From NCBI RefSeq assembly GCF_900099965.1, contig NZ_FNDJ01000041.1, positions 21,495-85,494 of the forward strand: DNA of 64,000 bases, read 5' to 3'. This DNA comes from Nonomuraea jiangxiensis (GTDB lineage Bacteria > Actinomycetota > Actinomycetes > Streptosporangiales > Streptosporangiaceae). How positions within the stretch are numbered: position 1 is the stretch's first letter; the number at the start of each line of letters is the position of its first letter. The translations under genes and the position numbers were made by a program. Under the pieces are notes generated by a model. That model was not told the origin of the DNA and made no database searches. It saw only the letters and a list, made by a program, of their open reading frames with translations. Shown here one piece after another: positions 1 through 8,037 of the stretch.

Positions 1-404
1 GTGCCGAAGGTGGTCTGGCTGACGATGTTCGGCCTGGCCGCGACCAGGGCGTTGATGTTCGCGGTCATCTCCGCGAAGTTGTGGTAGCCCGAGTCCGCCG
101 GCGGGAAGTCAAACGCCTCGACGGCGGACGGGGATTTCGGGCGCTGGACCTCCGTCACCTGATAGCCGAGCCGCCTGATGGCGGAGATCTCGGCTTCCGT
201 GGCCGTGACCAGCACCGAGTCCTTGGCCACCTCCTCGATGGCCGCGCCGGTGGCCGCGACGCTGCTGCGCTGTTGAGCGTCCGCCGGGCCCTGTACCCGA
301 TACTGCTTGTTGGCGGGTGGCTCGGCTGCGGCGCCCGCACCTGTCATGCCGGTCAGGCAGATCAGGCTCAGGACGGCCAGCAGGATGACTAATCGGCGTT
401 GCAC
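1..404 (-). CDS. Secreted M14 zinc carboxypeptidase, N-terminal part (cut by window edge)
   Basis: Only the first 134 residues are visible. They begin with a signal peptide (basic QRR, hydrophobic core at about residues 5-20, Ala-rich cleavage zone near 25). A propeptide-like stretch follows, containing GYQVTEVQ at about residues 75-82, and then the start of a catalytic domain with DSGYHNFAEMTANINAL, the opening typical of carboxypeptidase T-like M14 enzymes. The HxxE zinc ligands would lie beyond position 1, so catalysis cannot be confirmed. The GTG start at 404 has AGGAGG five bases upstream; the nearby ATG frame stops after six codons. The gene is divergent from leuE, and the 294 bp between them must hold both promoters. 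The family call rests on the visible N-terminal pattern only. Confidence 0.72.
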   Translation of the reverse strand, partial: MQRRLVILLAVLSLICLTGMTGAGAAAEPPANKQYRVQGPADAQQRSSVAATGAAIEEVAKDSVLVTATEAEISAIRRLGYQVTEVQRPKSPSAVEAFDFPPADSGYHNFAEMTANINALVAARPNIVSQTTFG

Positions 405-698
405 CTCATCCTCCTCAGGCGCGCGGGGTCGGGTGTTGACCGGCGCCTGAACTGAGAGTGAAGACCTTAGCTGCCCTAGGAAAGACCCAAATTTCCTGAC
501 TTCGCCCGCTGAGGCACACCCGCGACCCCGGCCACCGGGAACATGCCCGGCGTGTGGTCCGCGGTCACGCCCCGCCTGCTCGGCAAATACCCGGGCTTTA
601 AGCTACAAACAGGTCTATGGCGGCATACGGCACGCGCCAGGCGACTAATCATGCGATACCGTGTCCTGCCAGTAATTCTTCCTCCCGGAGCGAACGGC

Positions 699-1361
699 AT
701 GTTCTTCGGCATCACGGATATCTGGGCCTACGTGGTCGGCGCCTTTCTGATCATTCTTCTCCCGGGCCCGAATTCCCTCTACGTCCTCAGTCTCGCCGCC
801 CGGCACGGCGTCCGCCAGGGCTACCGCGCCGCGGCCGGGGTCTTCCTCGGCGACACCGTCCTGATGTTCGTGACCGCCGCCGGCGCCGCGTCCCTGCTCC
901 ACTCCAACCCCACCCTCTTCGGAATCCTGCAGTACGCCGGCGCCGCCTACCTGGCCTGGATCGGCCTGCAGATGATCAGAAGCGCCTGGCGGGCCTGGCG
1001 CGCCAGGGGCGTGGAGGCGGTCCCGCAGGAGCAGGCGCTCCCGGCCACGCCGCCGCCGGCCCACCCCTTCCGCACGGCCCTGACGATCAGCCTGCTGAAC
1101 CCGAAGGCGATCCTGTTCTTCGTCTCGTTCTTCGTCCAGTTCGTGGACCCCGGCTACGCCAACCCCGCCCTTTCGTTCCTGATCCTGGGCGCGGTGATCC
1201 AGTTCTTCAGCATGCTCTACCTGACCGCCCTGATCTTCAGCGGCACCTTCCTCGCCACCCGGTTCCGCCAGAGCCGCCGGCTCAGCGCCGGGCTGACCTC
1301 GTGCGCCGGCGCCGTCTTCATCGGCTTCGGCGCGAAATTGGCCACGACGTCACTCGGCTGA
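699..1361 (+). CDS. leuE: LysE/RhtB-family amino acid exporter, LeuE type
   Basis: This 220-residue membrane protein has about six hydrophobic helices. It carries the LysE/RhtB signature LLPGPNSLYVL at about residues 20-30 and the second family block SLLNPKAILFFVSFFVQF. Both blocks, the length and the ending FIGFGAKLATT closely resemble Escherichia coli LeuE, which exports leucine and related neutral amino acids. I chose the ATG at 699 because GGAG sits eight bases upstream and the protein then starts directly before the first helix. The frame is open to 543, but that would add an atypical 52-residue extension. It stands alone, and no local Lrp gene flanks it (the only Lrp-like regulator lies 20 kb away). 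The substrate could be another neutral amino acid. Confidence 0.82.
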   Translation: MFFGITDIWAYVVGAFLIILLPGPNSLYVLSLAARHGVRQGYRAAAGVFLGDTVLMFVTAAGAASLLHSNPTLFGILQYAGAAYLAWIGLQMIRSAWRAWRARGVEAVPQEQALPATPPPAHPFRTALTISLLNPKAILFFVSFFVQFVDPGYANPALSFLILGAVIQFFSMLYLTALIFSGTFLATRFRQSRRLSAGLTSCAGAVFIGFGAKLATTSLG

Positions 1362-1574
1362 AAGTTCGGTTCAAGGCTTTACTGATTTGGTTGGTGACGG
1401 ATGGAACGTGTCGGAAGCGGCGGTCGCACTGCCGCGGCTCGGGTACGGTGGGCCACCGGCGGGCTTCCCCGGCTCGGGTGATGCCGTGCCGGTTACGCGG
1501 TGCGATCCATCCGGAAAGCCTGGACCCCCGAAGCCCGGGTAGTCGCTGATCGTCGGCCTATCTTCGGAGCAGCC

Positions 1575-2216
1575 TTGAACCATCCTCCGGTCACTCTCCC
1601 ACGCCTCACCGCGCTCGCCCGGCAGGCGGCCCCCAGGCTGCTCGAAGCGGTCGTGGCCCCGCTGGCCGTGTTCTACCTGGCCATGGTCGTCCTCGGGTTC
1701 AAGTGGGCGCTGGTCATGAGTGTCGCCTGGGTCTACCTCGGGGTGGGCTGGCGGCTCGTCAGGCGGGTCAAGGTGCCCGCCACCATGTATCTCGCCGCGT
1801 TCGCGATCACCGTCCGCGCTCTCGTGGCGTTCTGGACGGGCACGTGGATGTGGTTCTTCATCCAGCCGGAGATGGGCACCATCTGCATCAGCATGGTCTT
1901 CCTCGCCTCCGTCCGGCTCAACAAGCCGCTCGTGCAGAAGCTCACGCTCGACTACATCCACCTGCCGTCGGCGGTGCTCAAGCACGAGCGGGTGCGCAAG
2001 TTCTTCGCCAGGATCACGCTGCTGTGGGCGTTCGTGCTCCTGGCGAACTCGACGGTGAGCATCCTGCTGGCGGTCTACCAGTCCCTGGCCGGGTCGCTCG
2101 GCGAGTTCATGCTGATGAGGACGTCGGCGGTGGCCCTGATCAGCGGCGCGGCGATCACGATCTCGGTCTTCGGCTTCAAGCGGCTGCTGCACCGCCTGCA
2201 CGTCGCCCACGCCTAA
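1575..2216 (+). CDS. VC0807-like integral membrane protein
   Basis: This is a predicted polytopic membrane protein of about 213 residues with five or six hydrophobic segments, among them FYLAMVVLGFKWALVMSVAW, and the paired WRLVRRVK and FGFKRLLHRL basic elbows. The pattern matches the uncharacterised VC0807 family common in actinomycetes; no enzymatic or transport role is known. The TTG start at 1575 is supported by CGGAG five bases upstream. The frame stays open to 1500, so a longer form is possible. The 3' end overlaps the convergent sensor-kinase gene by four bases (2213-2216). No partner gene suggests a function. Confidence 0.6.
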   Translation: MNHPPVTLPRLTALARQAAPRLLEAVVAPLAVFYLAMVVLGFKWALVMSVAWVYLGVGWRLVRRVKVPATMYLAAFAITVRALVAFWTGTWMWFFIQPEMGTICISMVFLASVRLNKPLVQKLTLDYIHLPSAVLKHERVRKFFARITLLWAFVLLANSTVSILLAVYQSLAGSLGEFMLMRTSAVALISGAAITISVFGFKRLLHRLHVAHA

Positions 2217-3379
2217 CTCTCGTGCGGGATGGTCACGGCCAGCTCGAACCCGTCGCCCGCCGGTCCCGCGGTCATCGTGCCGCCGGCCAGCCGTACGCGC
2301 TCGCGCAGGCCCGCCAGCCCCAGCCCGCCCGGCCGCGCGGTGGGCCGGGAGCGCGGCGGCCCGTTCCGCACGACGACGCGCTCGCGCGAGACCGTGACCT
2401 CGACGGCGGCCCCCGGCGCGTGCTTGGCGGCGTTGGTGAGCCCCTCCTGGACGACGGCGCGGGCCAGGCCGGGCGCCGGCCCCCGGGCCAGCTCCAGGCT
2501 GATCGACATGCCAGAGTCCGTGGCCCGGCGCACCAGCTCCGTCACCTCCTCCCCGACGGGAGCCAGCGGCGGCGCGTCGGACTCCTCCCGCAGCAGGCCG
2601 ATGATCTGACGTAGCCGCTCGGTGGCGTCCGCGGCCGCGATCCGCAGCTCGCCCGCCGCCCTGACCTCCGCAGGGCCGAGCCCGGGCGTCAGCTCCAGCC
2701 CGGCGGCCCGTACCGCGATCAAGGCCAGGTCGTGGCCGAGCGAGTCGTGCATGTCCCGCGCGATCCTGGCCCGCTCGCGCAGCCTGGCCTGCGCCTCGGC
2801 CGACTGCCGCGCCTGTGTTCGCTGCTGCAGCAGCTTGCGCCGGAGCAGCCCGAACGAATATGGCACCACGTACGTGCCGACGAGCCCGGTGGCCATGGCC
2901 ACCCACAGGGCCAGATCGCCGCCCTGGGCCACCACCACGCCCACGCCCACGACGGTGACCAGGAGGAACGCCGTCAGCGGCGACCACAACCCGCTCATGC
3001 GCCGCCCGGTCAGGTACGCGTACCACATGATGTACGGCGACGTAGCCACCAACGGCAGGATGCTGACGTGCCGCCGGGGCAGCAGCCAGCTCAGGTCCAC
3101 GGTCGCGAAGCCCTGGCCGAACTCCCACGGCCCCAGCGGCACCAGCAGCATCAGCGCGGCCAGCGGCCACCGCCGCCCGACCAGCACGGCCACCCCGGCG
3201 AGCGCGACCTTGGGTGCGGTCACCAAGCCGAACGCGGCGGGGTCCCTGATCGGATCGGGCCCCATGGCGGCGATGAAGATGCCGAGCCCGGCCCAGAGCA
3301 GCAGGTCGTAGACCACCTGGCGGCGGCCCTCCCGGCGAACACGGCACAGAAACTGCACGGCATCGACGTTATCCCGCAC
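2213..3379 (-). CDS. Orphan sensor histidine kinase, HisKA_3 (NarL-partner) type
   Basis: This 388-residue protein has five or six N-terminal membrane segments (about residues 20-185), a short coiled linker rich in Gln, Arg and Ala, and a HisKA_3 dimerisation domain with the phospho-acceptor in IARDMHDSLGHDL. A HATPase_c domain follows, with an N-box QEGLTNAAKHAPG and a G-box GLGLAGLRERV. Kinases of this kind normally phosphorylate a NarL/LuxR-type response regulator encoded next door, but none is present on either side here, so the partner is elsewhere or was lost. The GTG at 3379 is the outermost start in the frame. A perfect 26-bp palindrome lies 34 bases upstream and may be an operator. 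Confidence 0.85.
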   Translation of the reverse strand: MRDNVDAVQFLCRVRREGRRQVVYDLLLWAGLGIFIAAMGPDPIRDPAAFGLVTAPKVALAGVAVLVGRRWPLAALMLLVPLGPWEFGQGFATVDLSWLLPRRHVSILPLVATSPYIMWYAYLTGRRMSGLWSPLTAFLLVTVVGVGVVVAQGGDLALWVAMATGLVGTYVVPYSFGLLRRKLLQQRTQARQSAEAQARLRERARIARDMHDSLGHDLALIAVRAAGLELTPGLGPAEVRAAGELRIAAADATERLRQIIGLLREESDAPPLAPVGEEVTELVRRATDSGMSISLELARGPAPGLARAVVQEGLTNAAKHAPGAAVEVTVSRERVVVRNGPPRSRPTARPGGLGLAGLRERVRLAGGTMTAGPAGDGFELAVTIPHES

Positions 3380-3412
3380 CAGCGGGCCATGGCCCCCACC
3401 GGAAGTGGGGGA

Positions 3413-3438
3413 CCGACCCTGACGATCGTCAGGGTCGG
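3413..3438. promoter_or_regulatory. Perfect 26-bp palindrome upstream of the sensor kinase
   Basis: The 13-base arm CCGACCCTGACGA is followed at once by its exact reverse complement, centred between 3425 and 3426. It lies 34 bp upstream of the kinase start and about 310 bp from dedA. With no loop it fits a dimeric regulator site better than a terminator; no bound factor can be named. Confidence 0.6.
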
Positions 3439-3554
3439 GTGATCCAACGTCACGGTAGTGCTAGCCCCACCTGCAAAGCGCCTACCTCCACTGCTGTGCC
3501 CGACCGCGGAAAACGGTTGGATCGATGGTGTCCGCCGGCAGGTCGTAGCCCCGA

Positions 3555-3572
3555 CCCCGACGAAAGTCGGGG
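3555..3572. promoter_or_regulatory. Hairpin with GAAA tetraloop in the kinase-dedA intergenic region
   Basis: A 7-bp perfect stem, CCCCGAC against GTCGGGG, closes a GAAA (GNRA-type) loop. It lies in the 370-bp divergent region 3380-3749, which has no credible gene. No U-tract follows, so an RNA structure in the dedA leader or a protein site is more likely than an intrinsic terminator. Confidence 0.45.
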
Positions 3573-3636
3573 ATGGTTCGCGCCGATCGTTCGATGTGCT
3601 GTGACCTGGGACGTTTCTACCTTCATGGGGTGCCGG

Positions 3637-3659
3637 CCCTGACCCCCGTAGGGGTCGGG
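3637..3659. promoter_or_regulatory. Second intergenic hairpin upstream of dedA
   Basis: The stem GACCCC/GGGGTC (3641-3646 with 3651-3656) closes a CGTA loop and extends through an outer CCC/GGG pair across one bulged T. It shares the GACCC core with the palindrome at 3413 and the hairpin at 3555, so the region holds three related G/C inverted repeats in about 250 bp. Confidence 0.42.
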
Positions 3660-3749
3660 TCCGCGTTCGACCAGGGGCATTCCCGATGTCCCCGGACCAC
3701 GCGCACCGACACGCTGTGTGGGTGCCCTAAACGATCGGAGTGAACAGCC

Positions 3750-4367
3750 ATGTCGCACGCCGTCCTCGGCCTGATCGAGCAGGTGATGTCCTCACCATGG
3801 TTATACCTGGTGATCTTCGCGCTGGCACTGCTCGACGGGTTCTTCCCCATCGTGCCCGCCGAGACCGCGGTGATCACCGCTGGGGTGTTCGCCGCCACCG
3901 GCGAGACGAACCTCCCCCTGGTCATCGTGGTCGCGGCGCTCGGAGCGTTCGCGGGCGATCATGTGTCCTATCTGATAGGCAACAAGTCCGCGGGCCGCTT
4001 GCGGACGAAGAAGGCGTTCGTCTGGGCCCGCCAGGCCCTCGACGAGCGGGGCGGCCTCGCCCTCGTGGTGGCGCGCTATATCCCGGGCGGGCGGACCGCG
4101 ACCACGCTGACGATGGGCGCCGTGCGCTATCCGTTGCGGTCATTTTCGTTCTTCGACGGCATCGCGGCGTCCACGTGGGCGGTCTACTCGGCACTGATCG
4201 GCTTCTTCGGCGGCATGGCCTTCGAGAACGACCCGATCAAGGGCCTGCTGCTCGGACTGGGCATCGCGCTGTCCATCACCGTGATCGTCGAGATCGTGAG
4301 ATGGGTAAGGAAACGACGCGCCACCCAGGCTTCCCCGGATCGTCTTCCAGCGGACACGTCCGTTTGA
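3750..4367 (+). CDS. DedA family membrane protein
   Basis: This 205-residue polytopic protein shows the DedA/VTT hallmarks: FFPIVPAETAVITAG near residues 31-45, a reentrant-loop-like GAFAGDHVSYLIGNKSAG, and the conserved ARYIPGGRTATTLTMG block containing the essential arginine. DedA proteins act in the inner membrane and are linked to phospholipid (undecaprenyl-phosphate or phosphatidylethanolamine) translocation and to proton-dependent envelope homeostasis. The ATG at 3750 follows CGGAG at suitable spacing. It reads in the same direction as the DMT and glycosyltransferase genes and may be transcribed with them. The substrate lipid cannot be read from sequence. Confidence 0.85.
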   Translation: MSHAVLGLIEQVMSSPWLYLVIFALALLDGFFPIVPAETAVITAGVFAATGETNLPLVIVVAALGAFAGDHVSYLIGNKSAGRLRTKKAFVWARQALDERGGLALVVARYIPGGRTATTLTMGAVRYPLRSFSFFDGIAASTWAVYSALIGFFGGMAFENDPIKGLLLGLGIALSITVIVEIVRWVRKRRATQASPDRLPADTSV

Positions 4368-4403
4368 CCCTGTCTAGTCACCATCCGTGTGAAAGGAGTG
4401 CGC

Positions 4404-5207
4404 ATGACTGTGCTGGCCGCGGTGGTCGCCCTGGTCGGTTCGCTGTTCTTCGCGCTCGGAGCCGCCCTCCAGCAGTTTGAGGCGGTCGGCACCACCAAGC
4501 CGGGGCTGCTCGCCCTGCTGCGGAGACCGCGGTGGCTGATCGGCGGCGCGTCCATCCTGGTGGGCGGCGGCCTGCACATCGTCGCGCTCGGCCTCGGCCC
4601 GCTGACCATCGTACAGCCGATGGGGGTGGCCAGCCTGCTGTTCGCGCTGCCCATCGCGGCCGCGCTGCACGGCCGCAGGCCGAGCAGCAAGGAGCTGTCG
4701 GCGGCGGGCGTCGTGGCGGCCGGGCTGATCGGCCTGGTGTTACTGGTCCCCAACTCCGACGGCCCCACCTTCCTCAGCCCGGGGGGCGTCCTGACGCTGC
4801 TCGGCGTATCCGGCGTCGCGGCGGTGCTGCTGTGGGCCGGCTCCCGGGCGGCCTCCCCGGCCGGCCGGGCGGCGCTGCTGGCCACCAGCGCCGGCGTCCT
4901 GTACGGCGCCACGGCCACTCTCATGCGCGTCCTGGTGGACGGCACCTGGAACTGGTGGTATCTGCTGGCGCTGCCGGTGCCCGCGCTGCTGGCGCTCATG
5001 ATGCTCCAGCGCGCCTATGCCATCGGGCACTTCGGCGTCTCCTTCGCCTCACTACAGATCGCCGACCCGCTGACGGCGGTGGCGTTCGGCGCGCTGCTGC
5101 TCGGCGAGCCGCTGCCGACCGGGATCCTGCCGATCGCCGCCGCGGCACTGACCGCGGCCGGCACCGTCGCCCTGGCCAGGACCACGCCACTGGAAGCCCG
5201 TAACTGA
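4404..5207 (+). CDS. DMT-superfamily (EamA/NIPA-like) transporter
   Basis: This protein of about 267 residues has nine or ten hydrophobic helices in two related halves. Typical DMT features are LGPLTIVQPMGVASLLFALPIA in the first half and ASLQIADPLTAVAFGALLLGE in the second, the PxxA turn found in EamA-type proteins. An AAAGGAG ribosome binding site five bases ahead supports the ATG at 4404; the GTG at 4389 would place the site inside the gene. The substrate is unknown. NIPA-like members have been linked to magnesium, but nothing here decides that. It follows dedA by 36 bp and precedes the glycosyltransferase gene by 76 bp. Confidence 0.75.
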   Translation: MTVLAAVVALVGSLFFALGAALQQFEAVGTTKPGLLALLRRPRWLIGGASILVGGGLHIVALGLGPLTIVQPMGVASLLFALPIAAALHGRRPSSKELSAAGVVAAGLIGLVLLVPNSDGPTFLSPGGVLTLLGVSGVAAVLLWAGSRAASPAGRAALLATSAGVLYGATATLMRVLVDGTWNWWYLLALPVPALLALMMLQRAYAIGHFGVSFASLQIADPLTAVAFGALLLGEPLPTGILPIAAAALTAAGTVALARTTPLEARN

Positions 5208-5283
5208 TCATGCCGAACCCGCCCGCGCCCCGCTCCTTGTCCCCCGGCCTTCCCCGAACCACCTGAAATTGGAGTCCCCTGTC

Positions 5284-6495
5284 ATGGCGATGCCCCTGCA
5301 CCGCGTTTCCGACCTCGCCGACCGTGCCGCCGCGCCCGTACGCCCCCGCCGCATCCTGATCTCAAGCGACACCTATCCCCCTGATGTGAACGGCGCCGCC
5401 TACTTCACCCATCGCCTGGCCACCGGGCTGGCCGCGCGTGGCAACGAGGTGCACGTGATCTGCCAGTCGGAGGCCGGCCCGGCCAGCGCCGACGTGCTGG
5501 ACGGCGTGATCGTGCACCGGCTGCGCTCGGCTCCCCTGCTGGTCCACCCCACCATGCGGTTCACCGTGCCGACCCGGCTCGACCGGCTGGTCGCCCGCGT
5601 CAAGCCCGACGTGCTGCACACCCAGGGCCACTTCGTGGTCGGCCGGGCCGCCATGGCGGCCGCCCGCAGGGCCGGTGTGCCGATCGTGGCCACCAACCAC
5701 TTCATGCCGGACAACCTCTTCCAGTTCGTGCACCTCCCCGACCGGCTGCGGGCCAAGGCCGGACGGCTGGCCTGGCGTGACTTCAACCGCGTCTTCAGCC
5801 GCGCCGACCACATCACCACGCCCACCCCGCTGGCCGCCAAGCTGCTGGCCGACCAGGGTTTCGCCCTCACGGTGGAGCCGGTCTCCTGCGGTATCGACCT
5901 GGGCAGGTTCCACCCGCACGCCGAGCCCAAGGCGTGGGCGCGCAAGCGGTTCGACCTGCCCGACCGGCCCACCATCCTGTTCGTCGGCCGGCTGGACGAG
6001 GAGAAGCGGCTGGACGAGATCGTCCGCGCGCTGCCCCTGGTGCTCAACGAGACCGACGCGCAGGTGGCCTTCGTCGGCAAGGGCAACCAGCGGGCGGAGC
6101 TGGAGCGGCTGGCCCGGCGCATCGGGGTGGGCGAGCGGGTGTTCTTCCTCGGCTTCGTGCCCGACGAGAGCATGCCCCAGGCCTACGCCGCCGCCGACGT
6201 GTTCGCCATGCCGGGCGTCGCCGAGTTGCAGAGCATCGCCACGCTGGAGGCCATGGCCACGGGGCTGCCCGTGGTGGCCGCCGACGCGATGGCGCTGCCG
6301 CACCTGGTGGACGACAACGGCTACCTGTTCCAGCCCGGCGACGTGATCTCGCTGGGCCGGCACCTGACGGATATCCTGACCGACGACGACCTGCGTGCCC
6401 GGCTCGGCAAGGCCAGCAGGGAGCTGGCTCTCACCCACGACGACAAGACGTCGCTCGCCCGGTTCGAGCAGATCTACGATGAGGTGGCTCGATGA
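5284..6495 (+). CDS. GT4-family (GT-B fold) glycosyltransferase
   Basis: This 403-residue glycosyltransferase has an N-terminal acceptor domain with SSDTYPPDVNGAAYFTHRLA, the glycine-containing loop typical of GT4 enzymes. Its C-terminal donor domain has ILFVGRLDEEKRLDEIV, the second-domain GRLxxEK motif, and a terminal sugar-nucleotide site VAELQSIATLEAMATGLPVV, in which ELQ replaces the usual E-x-F/Y-G. It resembles PimB/MshA-like and glucosyl-lipid transferases of actinomycetes and probably acts at the cytoplasmic face of the membrane on a lipid or small acceptor. The ATG at 5284 follows GGAG by nine bases. Its stop overlaps the start of the next gene by four bases, so the two are co-translated. 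Confidence 0.82.
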   Translation: MAMPLHRVSDLADRAAAPVRPRRILISSDTYPPDVNGAAYFTHRLATGLAARGNEVHVICQSEAGPASADVLDGVIVHRLRSAPLLVHPTMRFTVPTRLDRLVARVKPDVLHTQGHFVVGRAAMAAARRAGVPIVATNHFMPDNLFQFVHLPDRLRAKAGRLAWRDFNRVFSRADHITTPTPLAAKLLADQGFALTVEPVSCGIDLGRFHPHAEPKAWARKRFDLPDRPTILFVGRLDEEKRLDEIVRALPLVLNETDAQVAFVGKGNQRAELERLARRIGVGERVFFLGFVPDESMPQAYAAADVFAMPGVAELQSIATLEAMATGLPVVAADAMALPHLVDDNGYLFQPGDVISLGRHLTDILTDDDLRARLGKASRELALTHDDKTSLARFEQIYDEVAR

Positions 6496-7172
6496 CCCTA
6501 CGCCAGTGCCTGTGGGGCACGGTGGCCGGGACGGCGGTGTCGGCCGGCGCTCTGGTTTACGCGCAGGTCGCGCTGCCGGCGCAACCACTGCTCAGCGACT
6601 ACGTACTCGTGTCCGGTGGGCTGATGCCGGTGCTCGTCGGGATGCTGGCACTCGCGGTGGCGTGCCTGACTCTCGCCTACGGGATGGCGGCCGGCGACCC
6701 GTCGCGTACGGCGGCCACCAGGGTGCTGTTACTGGCGGCGGCGGCCGGCCTGATGATGAGCGCGATCTTCCCCACCGATCCCGGCGGGTCGGAGATCGAC
6801 TCCCTGTCCGGCGAGATCCACCGCTGGTCGGCGGCTGTCGTCTTCAACTCGCTGCCGGTCGCCGGCTGGGTCCTGGCCCGGCACCGGTCGGTGGCGCCCC
6901 GGTGGAACGCGGTCAGGGCCATGAGCGTGACGGCCGCGGTGACGCTGGCGATCTATCTGGCGGCGCACCCGGCCACCCTCACCTCCCCGCTGATCAACGG
7001 CTCGGCCTACTACGGGCTGATGGAGCGGGCCGTGGTGCTGGTCGAGATGGTCCTCATCGTCGTCATGGCGGTGGCGTCGTACCGGGACCGTCAGGTCACG
7101 GCGGACGCGGTCGGCGCGCCGGCCCCGGCGCAGCCCGCGGGAACCGATCGGCCGCAGCAGCTCGCGGCCTGA
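6492..7172 (+). CDS. DUF998 family integral membrane protein
   Basis: This 226-residue protein has about six hydrophobic helices and the DUF998 pattern: an SDYVLVSGGLMPVLVGML helix, FPTDPGG after the third helix, and a histidine in the EIHRWSAAVVFN segment. The family function is unknown; members often sit beside glycosyltransferases or lipid enzymes. The ATGA overlap with the glycosyltransferase gene indicates translational coupling. The last 30 or so residues are Ala/Pro-rich and probably disordered. A G/C hairpin follows at 7179-7200. Confidence 0.72.
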   Translation: MTLRQCLWGTVAGTAVSAGALVYAQVALPAQPLLSDYVLVSGGLMPVLVGMLALAVACLTLAYGMAAGDPSRTAATRVLLLAAAAGLMMSAIFPTDPGGSEIDSLSGEIHRWSAAVVFNSLPVAGWVLARHRSVAPRWNAVRAMSVTAAVTLAIYLAAHPATLTSPLINGSAYYGLMERAVVLVEMVLIVVMAVASYRDRQVTADAVGAPAPAQPAGTDRPQQLAA

Positions 7173-7178
7173 CGCGCA

Positions 7179-7200
7179 CGCTTCGGCCGCCGGCGAAGCG
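7179..7200 (+). terminator. Hairpin after the DUF998 gene, possible terminator
   Basis: The stem CGCTTCG/CGAAGCG with an 8-base loop begins seven bases after the DUF998 stop codon. No T-tract follows, as is usual for actinomycete terminators, so the call rests on position and stem quality. Confidence 0.4.
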
Positions 7201-7221
7201 ATGGCGGCCTAGCGTGCGAAC

Positions 7222-7977
7222 ATGCTGATCACCAACCATGCCCAGGCCATGACGGTGCTGGGCGACGCCCGTTACGTGCCGCCGCCGGTACGCCGGGACG
7301 GCGGCGAGGGAACGCTCGCCTGGCTGCGCGCCCAGGTGTCCAGATTCAGCAGCGGCGAGACGCACGCGGAGCGGCGGCGCCCGCTGGTGGAGCGGCTGGC
7401 CAGGCTGGACCCGGCCGAGCTGCGGGCGGCCGCCAGGACCATGACCGCAGAACGGGACGGAGACTGGCGAGGCGTGCCCACGGCCGTGTTGGGCGCCGCG
7501 CTCGGTGTGCCGGACACGAGCGCCGTGCCCGCCGCCGCGACCGGCTACCTGTCCGGCGAGGAGAGCCCGCAGGCCGACGCCGCCGTCGCCGTGCTGCTCG
7601 ACGTGGCCGACCTGCCCGCGATCACGCTCCTGTTGCAGGGCCACGCGGCCATGGAGGCGCTCATCGACACCGCGCTCAAGCACGCGTCGCCGGGTGACGA
7701 CGTCGACGCTCTGCTGCACGAGACGCTCAGGCAGGACCCGCCGCTGAAGGCCACCCGCCGGCTCGACATCCGCACGGGTGACGAGGTGACGATCGACCTG
7801 GTGGCGGTCAACCGCGACCCGGAGGTGTTCGCCGAGCCCGGGCGGTTCGACCTCGCGCGCGGCCGTACCCCGCACCTGACGTTCGGCGCCGGGCTGCGGC
7901 CCTGCCCCGCGCCCGCGCACGCGCTCGCCCTGGCCGCGGGGGTGCTCGAAGTCCTGCTACGGGAAGAACACCGATGA
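7222..7977 (+). CDS. Truncated, divergent cytochrome P450-like protein
   Basis: The protein is 251 residues against about 400 for a normal bacterial P450, yet keeps C-terminal landmarks in order. It has a K-helix ExxR as ETLRQDPP (about residues 172-179), a VAVNRDPEVFAEPGRFDLAR meander, and a heme-ligand loop LTFGAGLRPCPAPAHA with the cysteine at about residue 233. The I-helix equivalent reads LLLQGHAAM, where active enzymes have a GxET or GxDT motif for oxygen activation. The B-to-F region that forms the substrate pocket is largely absent. It may bind heme but is unlikely to be a conventional monooxygenase; a regulatory role is possible. It sits 60 bp upstream of the SARP regulator gene, in the same direction. 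Confidence 0.68.
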   Translation: MLITNHAQAMTVLGDARYVPPPVRRDGGEGTLAWLRAQVSRFSSGETHAERRRPLVERLARLDPAELRAAARTMTAERDGDWRGVPTAVLGAALGVPDTSAVPAAATGYLSGEESPQADAAVAVLLDVADLPAITLLLQGHAAMEALIDTALKHASPGDDVDALLHETLRQDPPLKATRRLDIRTGDEVTIDLVAVNRDPEVFAEPGRFDLARGRTPHLTFGAGLRPCPAPAHALALAAGVLEVLLREEHR

Positions 7978-8037
7978 GCCCCTCCTGGGGTCCGGAGAAG
8001 ATCTCCGCTGTCTTCCCTGGACCGCGATAATCGGCAT

